Of a DNA stretch of 23,295 bases, positions 7,363-16,005 are shown piece after piece; position 1 is the stretch's first letter; each line of letters starts with the position of its first letter. This DNA is from a virus. The position numbers and the translations under genes are program-made. A model generated the notes under the pieces. The model made no database searches. It was given only the letters and a program-made list of their open reading frames with translations, and was not told where the DNA came from. The stretch is from positions 1-23,295 of the IMG/VR virus record IMGVR_UViG_3300026116_000097. The stretch is one strand, 5' to 3'.

Positions 7363-7799
7363 GCGTGAAATCACCAGGGCTGCCCACTGGGCTTGCTAAC
7401 GTAGCAAACACATTTACTGCGCTGCAGAAGTTCAACCCCGGAACTGCAGAATGCCTGCGGCTCATCGCGGCGGATTCGGCAGGTGATTGCTTCATGAGCT
7501 TCTATAGCTCGGATGGCACGACATTTCGCGCGTACATCGGCAACGGCAGCACGACCACGAACACGTTCGATATTTCGAACCTCGCCAATGCTGACATGGA
7601 TTTCTATACCAATAGCATCAAGCGCCTCAATCTCACGGCGGCCGGCGCGCTCAACATCATCGGAACGGTGGGCTTCAACAATACTCCCGCTATCGCAAAG
7701 CCGACTGTGACCGGGGCGAAGGGGTCAAACGCGGCGCTTGCCTCGCTCCTGACTGCTCTGGCTGCCTATGGTCTCGTCATCGACAGTACCACCGCGTGA
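7359..7799 (+). CDS. Fibre-like protein with head-fibre C-terminal motif
   Basis: The 146-aa product opens with a short collagen-free linker, then shows a beta-rich repeat pattern (FMSFYSSDGTTFRAYIG, NADMDFYTNSIKRLNLTAAG) common in phage fibres. Its last 45 residues, from GFNNTPAIAKPTVTG to LLTALAAYGLV, have the same layout as the C-terminal motif of the two coat-proximal paralogues: GFxxTPxxxP, then a helix ending in a Leu-rich Gly-Leu turn. This suggests a shared oligomerisation or attachment module. It overlaps both neighbours by 4 nt. A short head or tail fibre is the likeliest role. Confidence 0.7.
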   Translation: MSVKSPGLPTGLANVANTFTALQKFNPGTAECLRLIAADSAGDCFMSFYSSDGTTFRAYIGNGSTTTNTFDISNLANADMDFYTNSIKRLNLTAAGALNIIGTVGFNNTPAIAKPTVTGAKGSNAALASLLTALAAYGLVIDSTTA

Positions 7800-8740
7800 C
7801 TACGACAGCTTCAGATCTGATCCAAGGTGCGCTGCGGTTCATCAACCAGTACGCACCCGGTGAATCGCTCGACGCTAGCGACGCCCAGGATGCGCTAGCA
7901 ACGCTGAACGATCTGCTCGAATCGTGGAGCACGGACGAAGCAAGCGTGTTCGCATCGAACGAAAACGTGTTCAATTACACGTCTGGTCAGTATCAGTACA
8001 CGATTGGCAACTATGACGCTGGGCAATTTGCCGGCACCGTCACAAGCGGCTCGGCTGTCATCACAACTGCTACCGTTCCGTCCGATATGGTGGAGGGCGG
8101 AGACCTGTCTGGTGCCGGCATTCCTGACGGAGCGACGATCCTCTCATTCAATGCGGGTGCCAATACGGTCACGATGTCGGCCGTTGGCACAAGCAGTCCC
8201 GGCGCACAGCAGATTAGCTACACAATCCCCGGTGACTTCAAGATGGAGCGCCCGCTTCGTATCACGAATGCGTTCACGCGCATCTACACGCAAGGCTCAG
8301 GACTCGACTATCCGATCGAGATAGTGGATCAGAAGCGGTACGTCGACATCGGCTTCAAGGCCATCCAGGCGCCATGGCCAATCGTGCTCTGGTACAACCC
8401 GACGTATCCACTCGGAACAATCTTCGTCTATCAGAATCCGTCAGGCTCGGCAGAGCTGCACCTCTACACGGACCTCATCCTCACCAACCTTGCAAGCCTC
8501 ACGCAGGAGATCGTGCTACCACAAGGCTATGCGCGAATGATCAAGCGCATGCTGGCGCGCGAGCTCGCCCCGGAATACGGCGCCATCTGGTCGCCTCAAC
8601 AGGAGAAGCTGGCAAAAGAGGCGTACGACTATGTGAAGTCGCTGAATGCCGTGCCGACGCCGGTCTCGAACTACGATCCGGAGCTGATTCAGCATGCGCG
8701 AACGGATGCGGGATGGATTTTGACGGGGGGATTTCGGTAG
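7796..8740 (+). CDS. Head-closure/tail accessory factor (P22 gp4-like)
   Basis: Translation starts at GTG 7796, overlapping the previous stop (GTGA). The N-terminus, DLIQGALRFINQYAPGESLD followed by AQDALATLNDLLESWSTDE, is the helical hallmark of P22 gp4-type factors, which bind under the portal ring and close the filled head. At 314 aa it is nearly twice P22 gp4 (166 aa). The extra length includes a Gly/Ser/Thr-rich beta domain at about residues 79-146 (GTVTSGSAVIT to QISYTIPG). The C-terminal part (about 150-290) includes helices with LPQGYARMIKRMLARELAPE. Position just before gp10 supports the call. Confidence 0.85.
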   Translation: MTTTASDLIQGALRFINQYAPGESLDASDAQDALATLNDLLESWSTDEASVFASNENVFNYTSGQYQYTIGNYDAGQFAGTVTSGSAVITTATVPSDMVEGGDLSGAGIPDGATILSFNAGANTVTMSAVGTSSPGAQQISYTIPGDFKMERPLRITNAFTRIYTQGSGLDYPIEIVDQKRYVDIGFKAIQAPWPIVLWYNPTYPLGTIFVYQNPSGSAELHLYTDLILTNLASLTQEIVLPQGYARMIKRMLARELAPEYGAIWSPQQEKLAKEAYDYVKSLNAVPTPVSNYDPELIQHARTDAGWILTGGFR

Positions 8741-8749
8741 TCTCCAGAT

Positions 8750-9226
8750 ATGAACACCATAGAATCAGTCTGGAAAAAGATCGAGCAGCGTGGGCCTGAT
8801 GAATGCTGGCCGTGGAAGGGTTACACGTCGAGTGGCTACGGCCGCATAGACATCTGCGGGATCAAGGGCGTGTACGCACATAGGGCCGCATACATTGCTG
8901 CGTTCCCCAGCAGCCTGCCGTTGAAAGACGATGAAAGTGATCAAGATGTCCTACATCGTTGCGATAATCCGGTTTGCTGCAATCCGAATCATCTGTTTAT
9001 CGGAACGCATGCCGAGAACATGGAGGACAAGCGGAAGAAAGGACGCGCGCCGCGGCTGACTGGCGAACGTGGACCTCGTGCAAAGCTGACGTCAGAAGAC
9101 GTGTTCTGGATGCGCATGCAGAAGAAGTACGGCGCAACCAAGAAAGCGCTCGCATTGCTCTACGAAGTCAGCGAAGCGACTGTCTCTGGCGCGCTCTACG
9201 GTCGCCACTATCAGGACGTCACGTAA
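8750..9226 (+). CDS. HNH endonuclease with HTH, inserted between gp4- and gp10-like genes
   Basis: This 158-aa protein is from the same family as the HNH protein before the coat gene, but clearly diverged. It opens ECWPWKGYTSSGYGR, then has AHRAAY (His44) and HRCDNPVCCNPNHLF (His69, Cys71, Cys76, Asn78, His81), then a helix-turn-helix near residues 128-148 (TKKALALLYEVSEATVSGAL). It has its own stop, TAA 9224-9226, overlapping the ATG of the gp10-like gene by one base. The ribosome site is weak. gp4 and gp10 genes are adjacent in P22, so this is a free-standing homing-type insertion at a gene junction. Confidence 0.88.
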   Translation: MNTIESVWKKIEQRGPDECWPWKGYTSSGYGRIDICGIKGVYAHRAAYIAAFPSSLPLKDDESDQDVLHRCDNPVCCNPNHLFIGTHAENMEDKRKKGRAPRLTGERGPRAKLTSEDVFWMRMQKKYGATKKALALLYEVSEATVSGALYGRHYQDVT

Positions 9227-10776
9227 TGGGCCTGAACTTCCAAGGCGGGGACTTCGGTTTCGTGGGCCAGGCGTATACCGCGCCCGATCCGAACCAGGAC
9301 CGCCAGCGCGCGGTGAACTGGTATTGCGAATATTCGCAGGACCCAAAGAGCAAGACGCCGGTCGCATTGCTCGGCGCTCCCGGCAAGAACGAGATTCTCG
9401 ACTTCAGCATCACAAGCAGCGACGTCGCCATCCCTGATACAGGTGGCGTGCGCGGTATCTGGGTGCTTCCGGGTGGTACGGATGCCCTTTGGGTGGTGGG
9501 TGAATCCGTCATTCTCACCCAGACGACCGTGCCTGCCACGCAGACATCGATTGCGCAGTTCTCGAAGACTTTCATCGGCAACCTGCTCACCAATTCAGGG
9601 CCGGTCTGCATCCGCGACAACGGCCCAGGAGGTTACGCCGTCATCGTGGACGGACAATACGGCTACACCTATAACCTCACCACGAACGCCTTCGCGCAGA
9701 TCACCGATTCGGCATTCCTGCCCGCTGATCGGGTGGCATTCATCGATGGCTGGCTGATCTTCAACCATGTCGGCACGCAGACATTCTTCACGAACGCCTC
9801 GGTGCCCTACACAATCACCTTCAGCGGCAGCTTCTATGCGCTAAAGGACTCCTCGAGCGACAACCTTGTGACGCTCATGGAGAACAACCGCGAGTTGTGG
9901 TTGGTCGGCGAGCGTACGAGCGAGGTCTGGTACGACGCAGGCGGTGCAAACTTCGCCTTTAGCCGCATTCCGGGAGTGGCTCCGCAAATTGGCTGCTCGG
10001 CAGCCCAGTCGATCGCGCGCCTCGGGTCTTCCCTCGTATGGCTCGGAAAGAGCGAGCGCGGCGAGAACATCGTCATTAAGACTGAACAATACAGCTACGT
10101 CGATATCTCGACCCGGGCGGTCGAGGCTGCGATCACGAGCTACCCGCTGGTGTCCGATGCGATCGGCTTTGTGTACGAAGAAGAGGGGCACCTCTTTTAC
10201 GTGCTGACCTTCCCAACCGCCGACAAAACGTGGGTATACGATCACACGGCGAGTGAAGCGGCCGGCACGCCCCAATGGCATGAGCGGGCTTCTTTCAATC
10301 CCGACACAGGGGTACTTCATCGCGATAAAGCGAGCTGTTTCGCGAACTACCAGAACATCCGCGTCGTCGGGGACTTCCAGGCGCAGAAGGGCTACCAGAT
10401 GAGCCGGAAGTATTTCACCGACGGTGATACGCCGCTCGTGGCGATCCGCCGCTGCCCACACGTGTGGAGCAAGGAAAACCGAAAGAGGATGTTCTTTGCT
10501 TCCCTGCAGATCGATTTCGCGCCGGGAGTGGGCTTGCAAACGGGGCAGGGATCGGACCCGCAGCTCATGGTGCGCTTCTCGCGCGATGGGGGAGCCACCT
10601 TCGGCACCGAGTTCTTTCTGGCAGTCGGCAAGGCGGGTCACTACAAAAACCGCGCCATGCGCCGCAGGATCGGCGTATCGCGCGATTTCGTCGCCGAGGC
10701 GAGGTTCACCGATCCCACTCCACGCGACATCGTGGGTGCGACATTGTTCGCGCAGCCAGAAGTTGAGGCTGCCTGA
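9226..10776 (+). CDS. Packaged-DNA stabilisation protein (P22 gp10-like)
   Basis: The ATG at 9226 overlaps the HNH stop (TAATG). The frame is open further upstream to 8974, but that part lies inside the HNH gene in another frame and should be excluded. The 516-aa product is comparable to P22 gp10 (472 aa), the second head-closure and tail-hub factor, which binds gp4. It is beta-strand rich throughout, in line with a beta-propeller-like fold, and opens with GQAYTAPDPNQDRQRAVNWY. The C-terminal part, with MVRFSRDGGATFG and RRRIGVSRDFVAEARF, matches the final beta domain of the gp10 stabilisation family. Family and order agree. Confidence 0.85.
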   Translation: MGLNFQGGDFGFVGQAYTAPDPNQDRQRAVNWYCEYSQDPKSKTPVALLGAPGKNEILDFSITSSDVAIPDTGGVRGIWVLPGGTDALWVVGESVILTQTTVPATQTSIAQFSKTFIGNLLTNSGPVCIRDNGPGGYAVIVDGQYGYTYNLTTNAFAQITDSAFLPADRVAFIDGWLIFNHVGTQTFFTNASVPYTITFSGSFYALKDSSSDNLVTLMENNRELWLVGERTSEVWYDAGGANFAFSRIPGVAPQIGCSAAQSIARLGSSLVWLGKSERGENIVIKTEQYSYVDISTRAVEAAITSYPLVSDAIGFVYEEEGHLFYVLTFPTADKTWVYDHTASEAAGTPQWHERASFNPDTGVLHRDKASCFANYQNIRVVGDFQAQKGYQMSRKYFTDGDTPLVAIRRCPHVWSKENRKRMFFASLQIDFAPGVGLQTGQGSDPQLMVRFSRDGGATFGTEFFLAVGKAGHYKNRAMRRRIGVSRDFVAEARFTDPTPRDIVGATLFAQPEVEAA

Positions 10777-11120
10777 TGCCAGCCTCACAGCTCAACTCGC
10801 TGCCCAACTATCCGGTTCCGCTCGCGCGTGGCCAGGTCACGGAGTCAGCGTGGTATCGGTTTTTTGCTGGCCTGTTCCAGGGCCTGCCGCCCGAAAATGT
10901 CACGGTGCCCGCAGTCGGCGCCTCTCCCTACACCTACAGCGCAGTACGAAAGGGCTCGCTGATTGTCGAAGGCGGAACTGTATCGAGCATCGAGTTCAGC
11001 CGTAACGGCACGGACTACTACGATGTCGGCACGACGGCCGGCATGTTCATGCTCAACGCGTCAGACATCCTCAGGATCACGTACTCGGGCTTGCCCAACG
11101 TGACGTTCGTGCCGTCATGA
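10776..11120 (+). CDS. Small tail-proximal virion protein, unknown
   Basis: The ATG overlaps the gp10-like stop by one base (TGATG). The 114-aa product has a short N-terminal linker (residues 1-45) and a compact beta-rich C-terminal part, SPYTYSAVRKGSLIVEGGTV to RITYSGLPNVTFVPS, of a type often seen in small tail or fibre proteins. It is at the place of the P22 tail needle gene 26 but lacks the long trimeric coiled coil of a needle, so I do not call it one. A virion role is inferred from the operon only. Confidence 0.7.
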   Translation: MPASQLNSLPNYPVPLARGQVTESAWYRFFAGLFQGLPPENVTVPAVGASPYTYSAVRKGSLIVEGGTVSSIEFSRNGTDYYDVGTTAGMFMLNASDILRITYSGLPNVTFVPS

Positions 11121-11587
11121 GCTGGGATGCGAACGGAGCGCCGCTCGATATCGAGATCCTCGATGAGAATCGCATCGTCGAGTCTGCTCCGCTAGAATCG
11201 AGCCGGGCAGCGCTCGTCAATCGAGCCGTGCAGGAATTCTCAAAGCTCCCGCAGACCGAGTGTCCCGTGACGCATCGGTTTGCACCCGGGGTTTACCTGC
11301 GCGAGATCTCCATGCCCGCCGGCGCTATCGTCATCGGAAAGATTCACCGCACCGAGCATTTCAATGTGCTGATCCGTGGCGCGTGTCTCATCGTACATGA
11401 CGATGGCCGAAAAGAAGAATTGCGCGCGCCAATGTCCTTTGTCTCGAAGGCGGGCGTGCAGAAAGTCCTCGTCATCCTCGAGGACATGATCTGGCAGACC
11501 ATCCATCCCACGATGGAAACCGATCTTGCGCGGCTCGAAACGGAGCTGATTCAGCCCTATGAGCCTGCACTGGAGTATCAATCATGA
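11117..11587 (+). CDS. Cupin-fold protein
   Basis: The 156-aa product overlaps both neighbours as ATGA. The middle holds a cupin-like double-stranded beta-helix: THRFAPGVYLREISMPAG, then the first metal-site motif with His77, Glu80, His81 and Gly88 (HRTEHFNVLIRG), and a second motif ending with His130 (EDMIWQTIHP). Cupins bind a divalent metal or a small ligand. Homologues of this type are found in phage tail operons and bacteria, but their substrate is unknown to me. Its place among the tail and ejection genes suggests a virion or assembly role rather than metabolism; that is inference. Confidence 0.75.
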   Translation: MSWDANGAPLDIEILDENRIVESAPLESSRAALVNRAVQEFSKLPQTECPVTHRFAPGVYLREISMPAGAIVIGKIHRTEHFNVLIRGACLIVHDDGRKEELRAPMSFVSKAGVQKVLVILEDMIWQTIHPTMETDLARLETELIQPYEPALEYQS

Positions 11588-12030
11588 CCTGGGTTGCGGC
11601 AGCCATTGGTGGAAGCGCGCTGATTGGCGCGGGCTCTTCCTATCTCGGAAGCAAGCAGCAAGCCAAGGGCGCGCAGAAAGCCGCCGATATAAATCTCGGC
11701 ATGTTCAACACGCTGAACCAGCAGCAGCAGCCATACATCCAAAGTGGCTACGGTGCGATGGGCCGGCTCAATACGCTGCTCGGGCTCAATCCGAATCCTT
11801 CGTATCGCGCGCCAGCCGTGACAGGCAGCCCCGCATATCAAATCACGCCAAGCGGCGGCATCGATCAGATGCTGCAGGTCGGCCCATCACGACAGCATGA
11901 CGTTTTCGCGGGCGGGCCAGGCGGCGATCCGCGCGGCGGCGGCAATCCGGTTCAGTTGCGGCAGCTCCTCGCACTCCGGGCCGCGCACGGTGACAGACAG
12001 GCGCAGGCGATCCTGACAGGAGGCGTCTGA
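11584..12030 (+). CDS. Small ejection (internal virion) protein, glycine-zipper N-terminus
   Basis: This 148-aa protein begins with a glycine-zipper membrane-active helix (AAAIGGSALIGAGSSYLGSK, residues 5-24), followed by a short amphipathic Gln/Ala-rich helix and a Gly/Pro-rich, probably flexible C-terminal half. Such openings are typical of phage DNA-transfer proteins (the P22 gp7 position), which leave the virion at infection and help form a channel across the cell envelope. The start overlaps the cupin stop, and the end overlaps the next gene (TGATG). The family is inferred from motif and location. Confidence 0.7.
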   Translation: MTWVAAAIGGSALIGAGSSYLGSKQQAKGAQKAADINLGMFNTLNQQQQPYIQSGYGAMGRLNTLLGLNPNPSYRAPAVTGSPAYQITPSGGIDQMLQVGPSRQHDVFAGGPGGDPRGGGNPVQLRQLLALRAAHGDRQAQAILTGGV

Positions 12031-12680
12031 TGGGCTTCTTCTCGGGCCTGAAAAAGGCACTGAACCCGCTCGGGACTGATCATCCCATCGGCAATCCTGG
12101 CGGATACATCCTAGGCAACATCATCAACAAGGACCAGCCGGCACCCGCAGCTGCCGCCTCGAGTACAGGCATGCCCATGGATGCAGGCATATCGTACGGC
12201 GATCCAGGCTCGGCCGACTACGGCTCCCTGACGAAGCCGTTCGACGTCGAGGAGTTCTACAAGTATCAGGACCCCGGCTACTGGTTCCGGCTGCAGCAGG
12301 GCACGCAAGGCCTGCGCAATGCGGCTGCCGCAGGTTCTGGCGCACTCTCCGGCGCCGCCCTGAAGGACCTGCTCGCCTACAACCAGGACATGGCAAGTCA
12401 GGAGTACACCAACTCCTTCAACCGCTACCAGACCCAGCAGGGCAACATCTTCTCGCGCCTGTCGGACATCGCGCACCTTGGGCAGAGCGCAGCTGCAGGT
12501 GTGGGCTCACAGGGAACGGCGCTGGCCAGCAACGCTGGCCAGCAGGTCTACAACGCTGGATCAGCAACTGGCGCGGGATACGTCGGCGCCGGCAATGCCC
12601 TCGCGCAGGGCGCGCAGAATTACTGGCTCTACAACAACCCGCAGGCATGGCAGCCCAGAGTTAGCGCGGGAGGCGTCTGA
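12030..12680 (+). CDS. DNA-ejection / internal virion protein
   Basis: The 216-aa product opens with a short basic helix (MGFFSGLKKALNPLG), continues through an Ala/Pro linker, and then has the recognisable core KYQDPGYWFRLQQGTQGLRN, a Gly/Ala hinge, and LKDLLAYNQDMASQEYTNSF followed by Gln-rich helices. This DPGYxFRLxQG...LxxYxQDxASQEY pattern is widespread in podovirus internal and DNA-transfer proteins. The C-terminal part is Gly/Ala-rich with membrane-like low-complexity helices. It overlaps neighbours on both sides by one base, and lies in the block matching P22 genes 7, 20 and 16. Confidence 0.78.
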   Translation: MGFFSGLKKALNPLGTDHPIGNPGGYILGNIINKDQPAPAAAASSTGMPMDAGISYGDPGSADYGSLTKPFDVEEFYKYQDPGYWFRLQQGTQGLRNAAAAGSGALSGAALKDLLAYNQDMASQEYTNSFNRYQTQQGNIFSRLSDIAHLGQSAAAGVGSQGTALASNAGQQVYNAGSATGAGYVGAGNALAQGAQNYWLYNNPQAWQPRVSAGGV

Positions 12681-14104
12681 TGGCCGAGCTCGTCGGGCTC
12701 AACACTCAGGTGCCGGACATCCTGCCGAAGCTCTCGCAGCTTCTACAGATCCAGCAGCAGCGGACGCAGCTTGCAGGGGCCGAGCAGACTCAGCGCCAGC
12801 GTGCAGCGCTTGCCAAGTACGACTTCGGCCAGCACGTCGGCGAGGATGGCACTGTTGACCTCAACAGCCTGACGCAGGACCCAGAACTGCGCGCGGCGGC
12901 GGGCGACCAGTATCTCGAAGTACTCCAGCACGCTGCATTGGCAAAGCAGTCGCAGCTCGAAGCAAAGTCGAAACTCTTCAGTCTCCGCGGCGATCAGGTT
13001 GCAAGTCTCGCGCAGACTATCACGCCGTTGCTCAGCGATCCGGACGTCGCCGAGGACAACGATAAGGGGCGCCAGAAGGTCAACGAAGCGTGGATGCAGT
13101 ATGGGCAGCTCCATGGAGATGAAGCCCTTCCTGTGCTTCGTACATTCGCCGCGCCACTGAAAAACGCGCCGCCCGGGAAGATGTCGCAGGCCCTGCGCAT
13201 GATCCAGATGCAGGCGCTCGATGTGGAGCGCCAACGTGAGGCGCGCCTGCCGACGCTCGTCAACAAGGGAGGATCGCTCGTCAATGTCAACCCGGATGTG
13301 TCTACAGCCGCGCCGGGGGAAATTCCGCTCACGCTGGCGCCGGGTGCAACGATCGTCACCGATCAGAAGGGCGCGCAGTTTGTCCTGAATCCGCAGACGA
13401 ACACTGTCACTCCAGTGGGTCAGGGAGGCGCTGCTGGACCGTCTGCATCACCCTCTGCGCCAACGTTCACGCAGCCAAAATATGTTGGTCAGTCCGAGGA
13501 TATCCGCGCTCAGCAGCAGGAGGTGGATGCAGTTCGTAAGCAGGCCGATACCGCACCGGTCAATCGCAACATCTTCCAGCACATCCTGAAGATGGCGGAC
13601 GAGACGAATACTGGTCCGCTGGTCTCGCTCATTCAGAACACGTCGATTGGCGGCCAAGTCTTTGGCGACAACTACCAGGAGCTGGGGAAGTACCTCGAGA
13701 AGAACGCCATCGCGAATATGCAGGCGATGGGAGGTCCTCCAAGCGATGCGCGCCTGTCCGCAGCGGTCGCCGCCAACGGCTCGACGAAGTTCAACCCAAA
13801 GGCATTGAAGGCCGTTACCGACTTCAACTACGCCACCAATACCGGACTGGAACGCTACCGACAGGGACTGGATAAGGCGATCGGGACCGGGACGAATGTG
13901 GATTACTCGAAGCTACCTGAGTTCAAGGCAGCATGGGCTAAGAACTTCGATATCGACGCATTCCGACTCGAGAACGCGGTAGCTGATGGCAACGAAGCCC
14001 AGCAGCGAGAGATTCTGGAGAGCCTGACGCCAGCGCGACGTAAGGAAGTGGCCAAGAAAATGGCAGCGCTGGACTCCCTTGCCGAAAGCGGGAATCTGCC
14101 GTGA
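12680..14104 (+). CDS. Ejection / internal virion protein (P22 gp20 position)
   Basis: The 474-aa product is largely helical: an N-terminal Gln-rich coiled coil (about 15-45), a helical domain up to residue 200, a small beta-rich patch (LTLAPGATIVTDQKGAQFVL, about 217-236), a Gly/Ser/Pro linker (about 245-270) and a C-terminal helical domain that ends EVAKKMAALDSLAESG. There is no signal or enzyme motif. Length and order match P22 gp20 (471 aa), one of three proteins ejected ahead of the DNA. Its sequence is not recognisably gp20, so the call rests on position, size and composition. Confidence 0.72.
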   Translation: MAELVGLNTQVPDILPKLSQLLQIQQQRTQLAGAEQTQRQRAALAKYDFGQHVGEDGTVDLNSLTQDPELRAAAGDQYLEVLQHAALAKQSQLEAKSKLFSLRGDQVASLAQTITPLLSDPDVAEDNDKGRQKVNEAWMQYGQLHGDEALPVLRTFAAPLKNAPPGKMSQALRMIQMQALDVERQREARLPTLVNKGGSLVNVNPDVSTAAPGEIPLTLAPGATIVTDQKGAQFVLNPQTNTVTPVGQGGAAGPSASPSAPTFTQPKYVGQSEDIRAQQQEVDAVRKQADTAPVNRNIFQHILKMADETNTGPLVSLIQNTSIGGQVFGDNYQELGKYLEKNAIANMQAMGGPPSDARLSAAVAANGSTKFNPKALKAVTDFNYATNTGLERYRQGLDKAIGTGTNVDYSKLPEFKAAWAKNFDIDAFRLENAVADGNEAQQREILESLTPARRKEVAKKMAALDSLAESGNLP

Positions 14105-16005
14105 GTCAGGCGGCTCTCGCGTTGCTCCAGACAGATGATAGTTCTGCGGACGATTCGCAGCAGTCACCCTCGAAGCGTGCGATCGATTTGCTGGAGGGCA
14201 AAGCCCAGGTTGCAGAGCGCCTTCCTGTCAGCGGCATCGAGCATGCTCGGAAAGCACTGTCTGTATTTGCGCAGCATCCGTTTACAGCGGCTACCGGGAT
14301 GCTGGAGAACGCAGTCAGTGGCGTGACCGGTGGCGTGGGATCGCTAGTCGAGGCCGTCACGGGATCGGACCCCGGAACCTACTCCGAGAAGCTGGCATAT
14401 CGCCCTCGCACCGAGGCTGGTTCGCAGATAGCGGAGCTTGGAGGCGAAGAGGCGGCGAAGATTGGCTCGGTATATGACCAAGTTGCCGGCACCGGGCCGC
14501 TTGCACAGACCATCAAGGAGCGCATTCCGCAATTCGCGGCCGCAGCGGGCACAGTCTCAGGACTGGCCGAAGTTCCTCGGCTTGGTCGAGTTTCCCCGCA
14601 TGTTTCTCCGCTGACGCCCACTGTCGAGCAAATTGTTACAGATGCGGCCTCCAAGCAATCGATGGGTGCAGCCGCCGCGGTCCCTTCGCGGCTGGCAACG
14701 GCCAGCCCCGAGCTCCAGGCCGCCATTCGCGCGGAAGCGCGCTCTGGTGGTGTGGATCTCAATACGCTCGACCGGCATCTAGAGGCCGATTCTCTGCCCG
14801 TGCGTGTGCGGCTCACGCGTGGGCAGGCAACACAGGACCCTGTACTCATCTCCGATGAGATGAATCGCCGCGGCAAAGATCCAGAGTTTGCCGCTCGCTT
14901 CAATGAGCAGAATCAGCAACTCATCGACAACCTCGACGAGATCCGACGTGAGGCATCGCCCAACGTTGTTGGAAACGATCCCATCCAGAACGGCCAGCAG
15001 ATTGTTGATAGCTACAAGTCGATCGACCAGACGTCGCGCGATGAGATCAACGCAGCATACAAAGCCGCGCGCGATGCCAACGGCGGTGATCTACCGATGG
15101 ATGCCCAGGCCTTCACGAAAACGGCAGACGCGGCTCTGAAGAAGAACATGAAGGCGCGCTATGTGCCTTCGGAGATCGCGGCAGATCTTGCGGAGATTCG
15201 CGAAACAGGCTCGATGAATTTCGAGACTTTCGAGAATCTTCGGACGAATCTTGCCGCAGAAGCGCGCAAGGCAGAGCGCTCTGGGGATGGAAACGCAGCG
15301 GCGGCCGTCAATCTCATTCGTGATGCGATTGAAAACGTAGAGCCGATGGGCAAGGCGAAGGAGGTCAAACCACTCTTCGACCAGGCACGCTCGCTTGCGA
15401 AAGCTCGGTTCGATCGCGTGAAAGCCGATCCCGCGTACAAGGCCGCCATAGAGGATGCCGCTGAAGTCGGGCAGGCATCGCCACTCGCAGACCAGTTCGT
15501 CGAGAAGTACATCGTAAAGGGCAAGGGCGCTCACTTGGATCGCATGCGCGAAAACCTCGCGAATGATCCAACCGCCAACGAGGTGATTTCGGCAGCCGCG
15601 CTGAACTATCTCAAGGCCAAGTCAGGCGTGAACCTCTACACCAACGAGGGCAACTTTTCGCAGGCAGGATTCAATCGCGCTCTGGCGGAGATCACTCCAA
15701 AGCTCGACAGGCTCGTGAGCCCTCAGGCCGCCGAGCAGATCCAGACATTGGGCAACGTCTCGCGTTATGTGATGGCACAGCCGCGCGGATCGTTCGTCAA
15801 CAACAGTAATACGACCGTGGCCGCGCATGCTGCCAACATCGCGAAGGGAGTAGCCGAGCGCAGTGTCAATGCCATGGTGCCCGGCGCAGACCTCGGAACA
15901 CTGGGCCGCGAGAAGCTTGCCAAGCGCGCCGAAAAGAAGGAAGTGCAGGAAGCACTCAAACCCGGCGCCGGCATCGGCATGAAGCCGAAGAAGGGTCAGC
16001 CGTGA
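14101..16005 (+). CDS. Large ejection / internal virion protein (P22 gp16 position)
   Basis: Translation starts at GTG 14101, overlapping the previous stop (GTGA). The 634-aa product compares with 609 aa for P22 gp16 and ends the ejection-protein block, as gp16 does. It has a membrane-active stretch near residues 55-85 (GMLENAVSGVTGGVGSLVEA), then a long Ala/Glu/Arg helical region with the phage-typical DLRTNLAAEARKAERS-like and NLIRDAIENVEP segments, and a basic C-terminus (AEKKEVQEALKPGAG). No lysozyme or protease motif is visible. Its last 10 nt overlap an opposite-strand microprotein gene. The role in DNA delivery across the envelope is inferred. Confidence 0.75.
   Translation: MSQAALALLQTDDSSADDSQQSPSKRAIDLLEGKAQVAERLPVSGIEHARKALSVFAQHPFTAATGMLENAVSGVTGGVGSLVEAVTGSDPGTYSEKLAYRPRTEAGSQIAELGGEEAAKIGSVYDQVAGTGPLAQTIKERIPQFAAAAGTVSGLAEVPRLGRVSPHVSPLTPTVEQIVTDAASKQSMGAAAAVPSRLATASPELQAAIRAEARSGGVDLNTLDRHLEADSLPVRVRLTRGQATQDPVLISDEMNRRGKDPEFAARFNEQNQQLIDNLDEIRREASPNVVGNDPIQNGQQIVDSYKSIDQTSRDEINAAYKAARDANGGDLPMDAQAFTKTADAALKKNMKARYVPSEIAADLAEIRETGSMNFETFENLRTNLAAEARKAERSGDGNAAAAVNLIRDAIENVEPMGKAKEVKPLFDQARSLAKARFDRVKADPAYKAAIEDAAEVGQASPLADQFVEKYIVKGKGAHLDRMRENLANDPTANEVISAAALNYLKAKSGVNLYTNEGNFSQAGFNRALAEITPKLDRLVSPQAAEQIQTLGNVSRYVMAQPRGSFVNNSNTTVAAHAANIAKGVAERSVNAMVPGADLGTLGREKLAKRAEKKEVQEALKPGAGIGMKPKKGQP

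Noticed and set aside
8974-9225. Upstream extension of the gp10-like frame
   Set aside because: It overlaps the second HNH gene in another frame and has no protein-like features; ATG 9226 in a TAATG overlap is the natural start.
9841-10788. 315-aa frame antisense to the gp10-like gene
   Set aside because: No motifs and shadow-like composition.
10776-11120. Tail needle (P22 gp26) by position
   Set aside because: At 114 aa and beta-rich, without a long trimeric coiled coil, it does not look like a needle.
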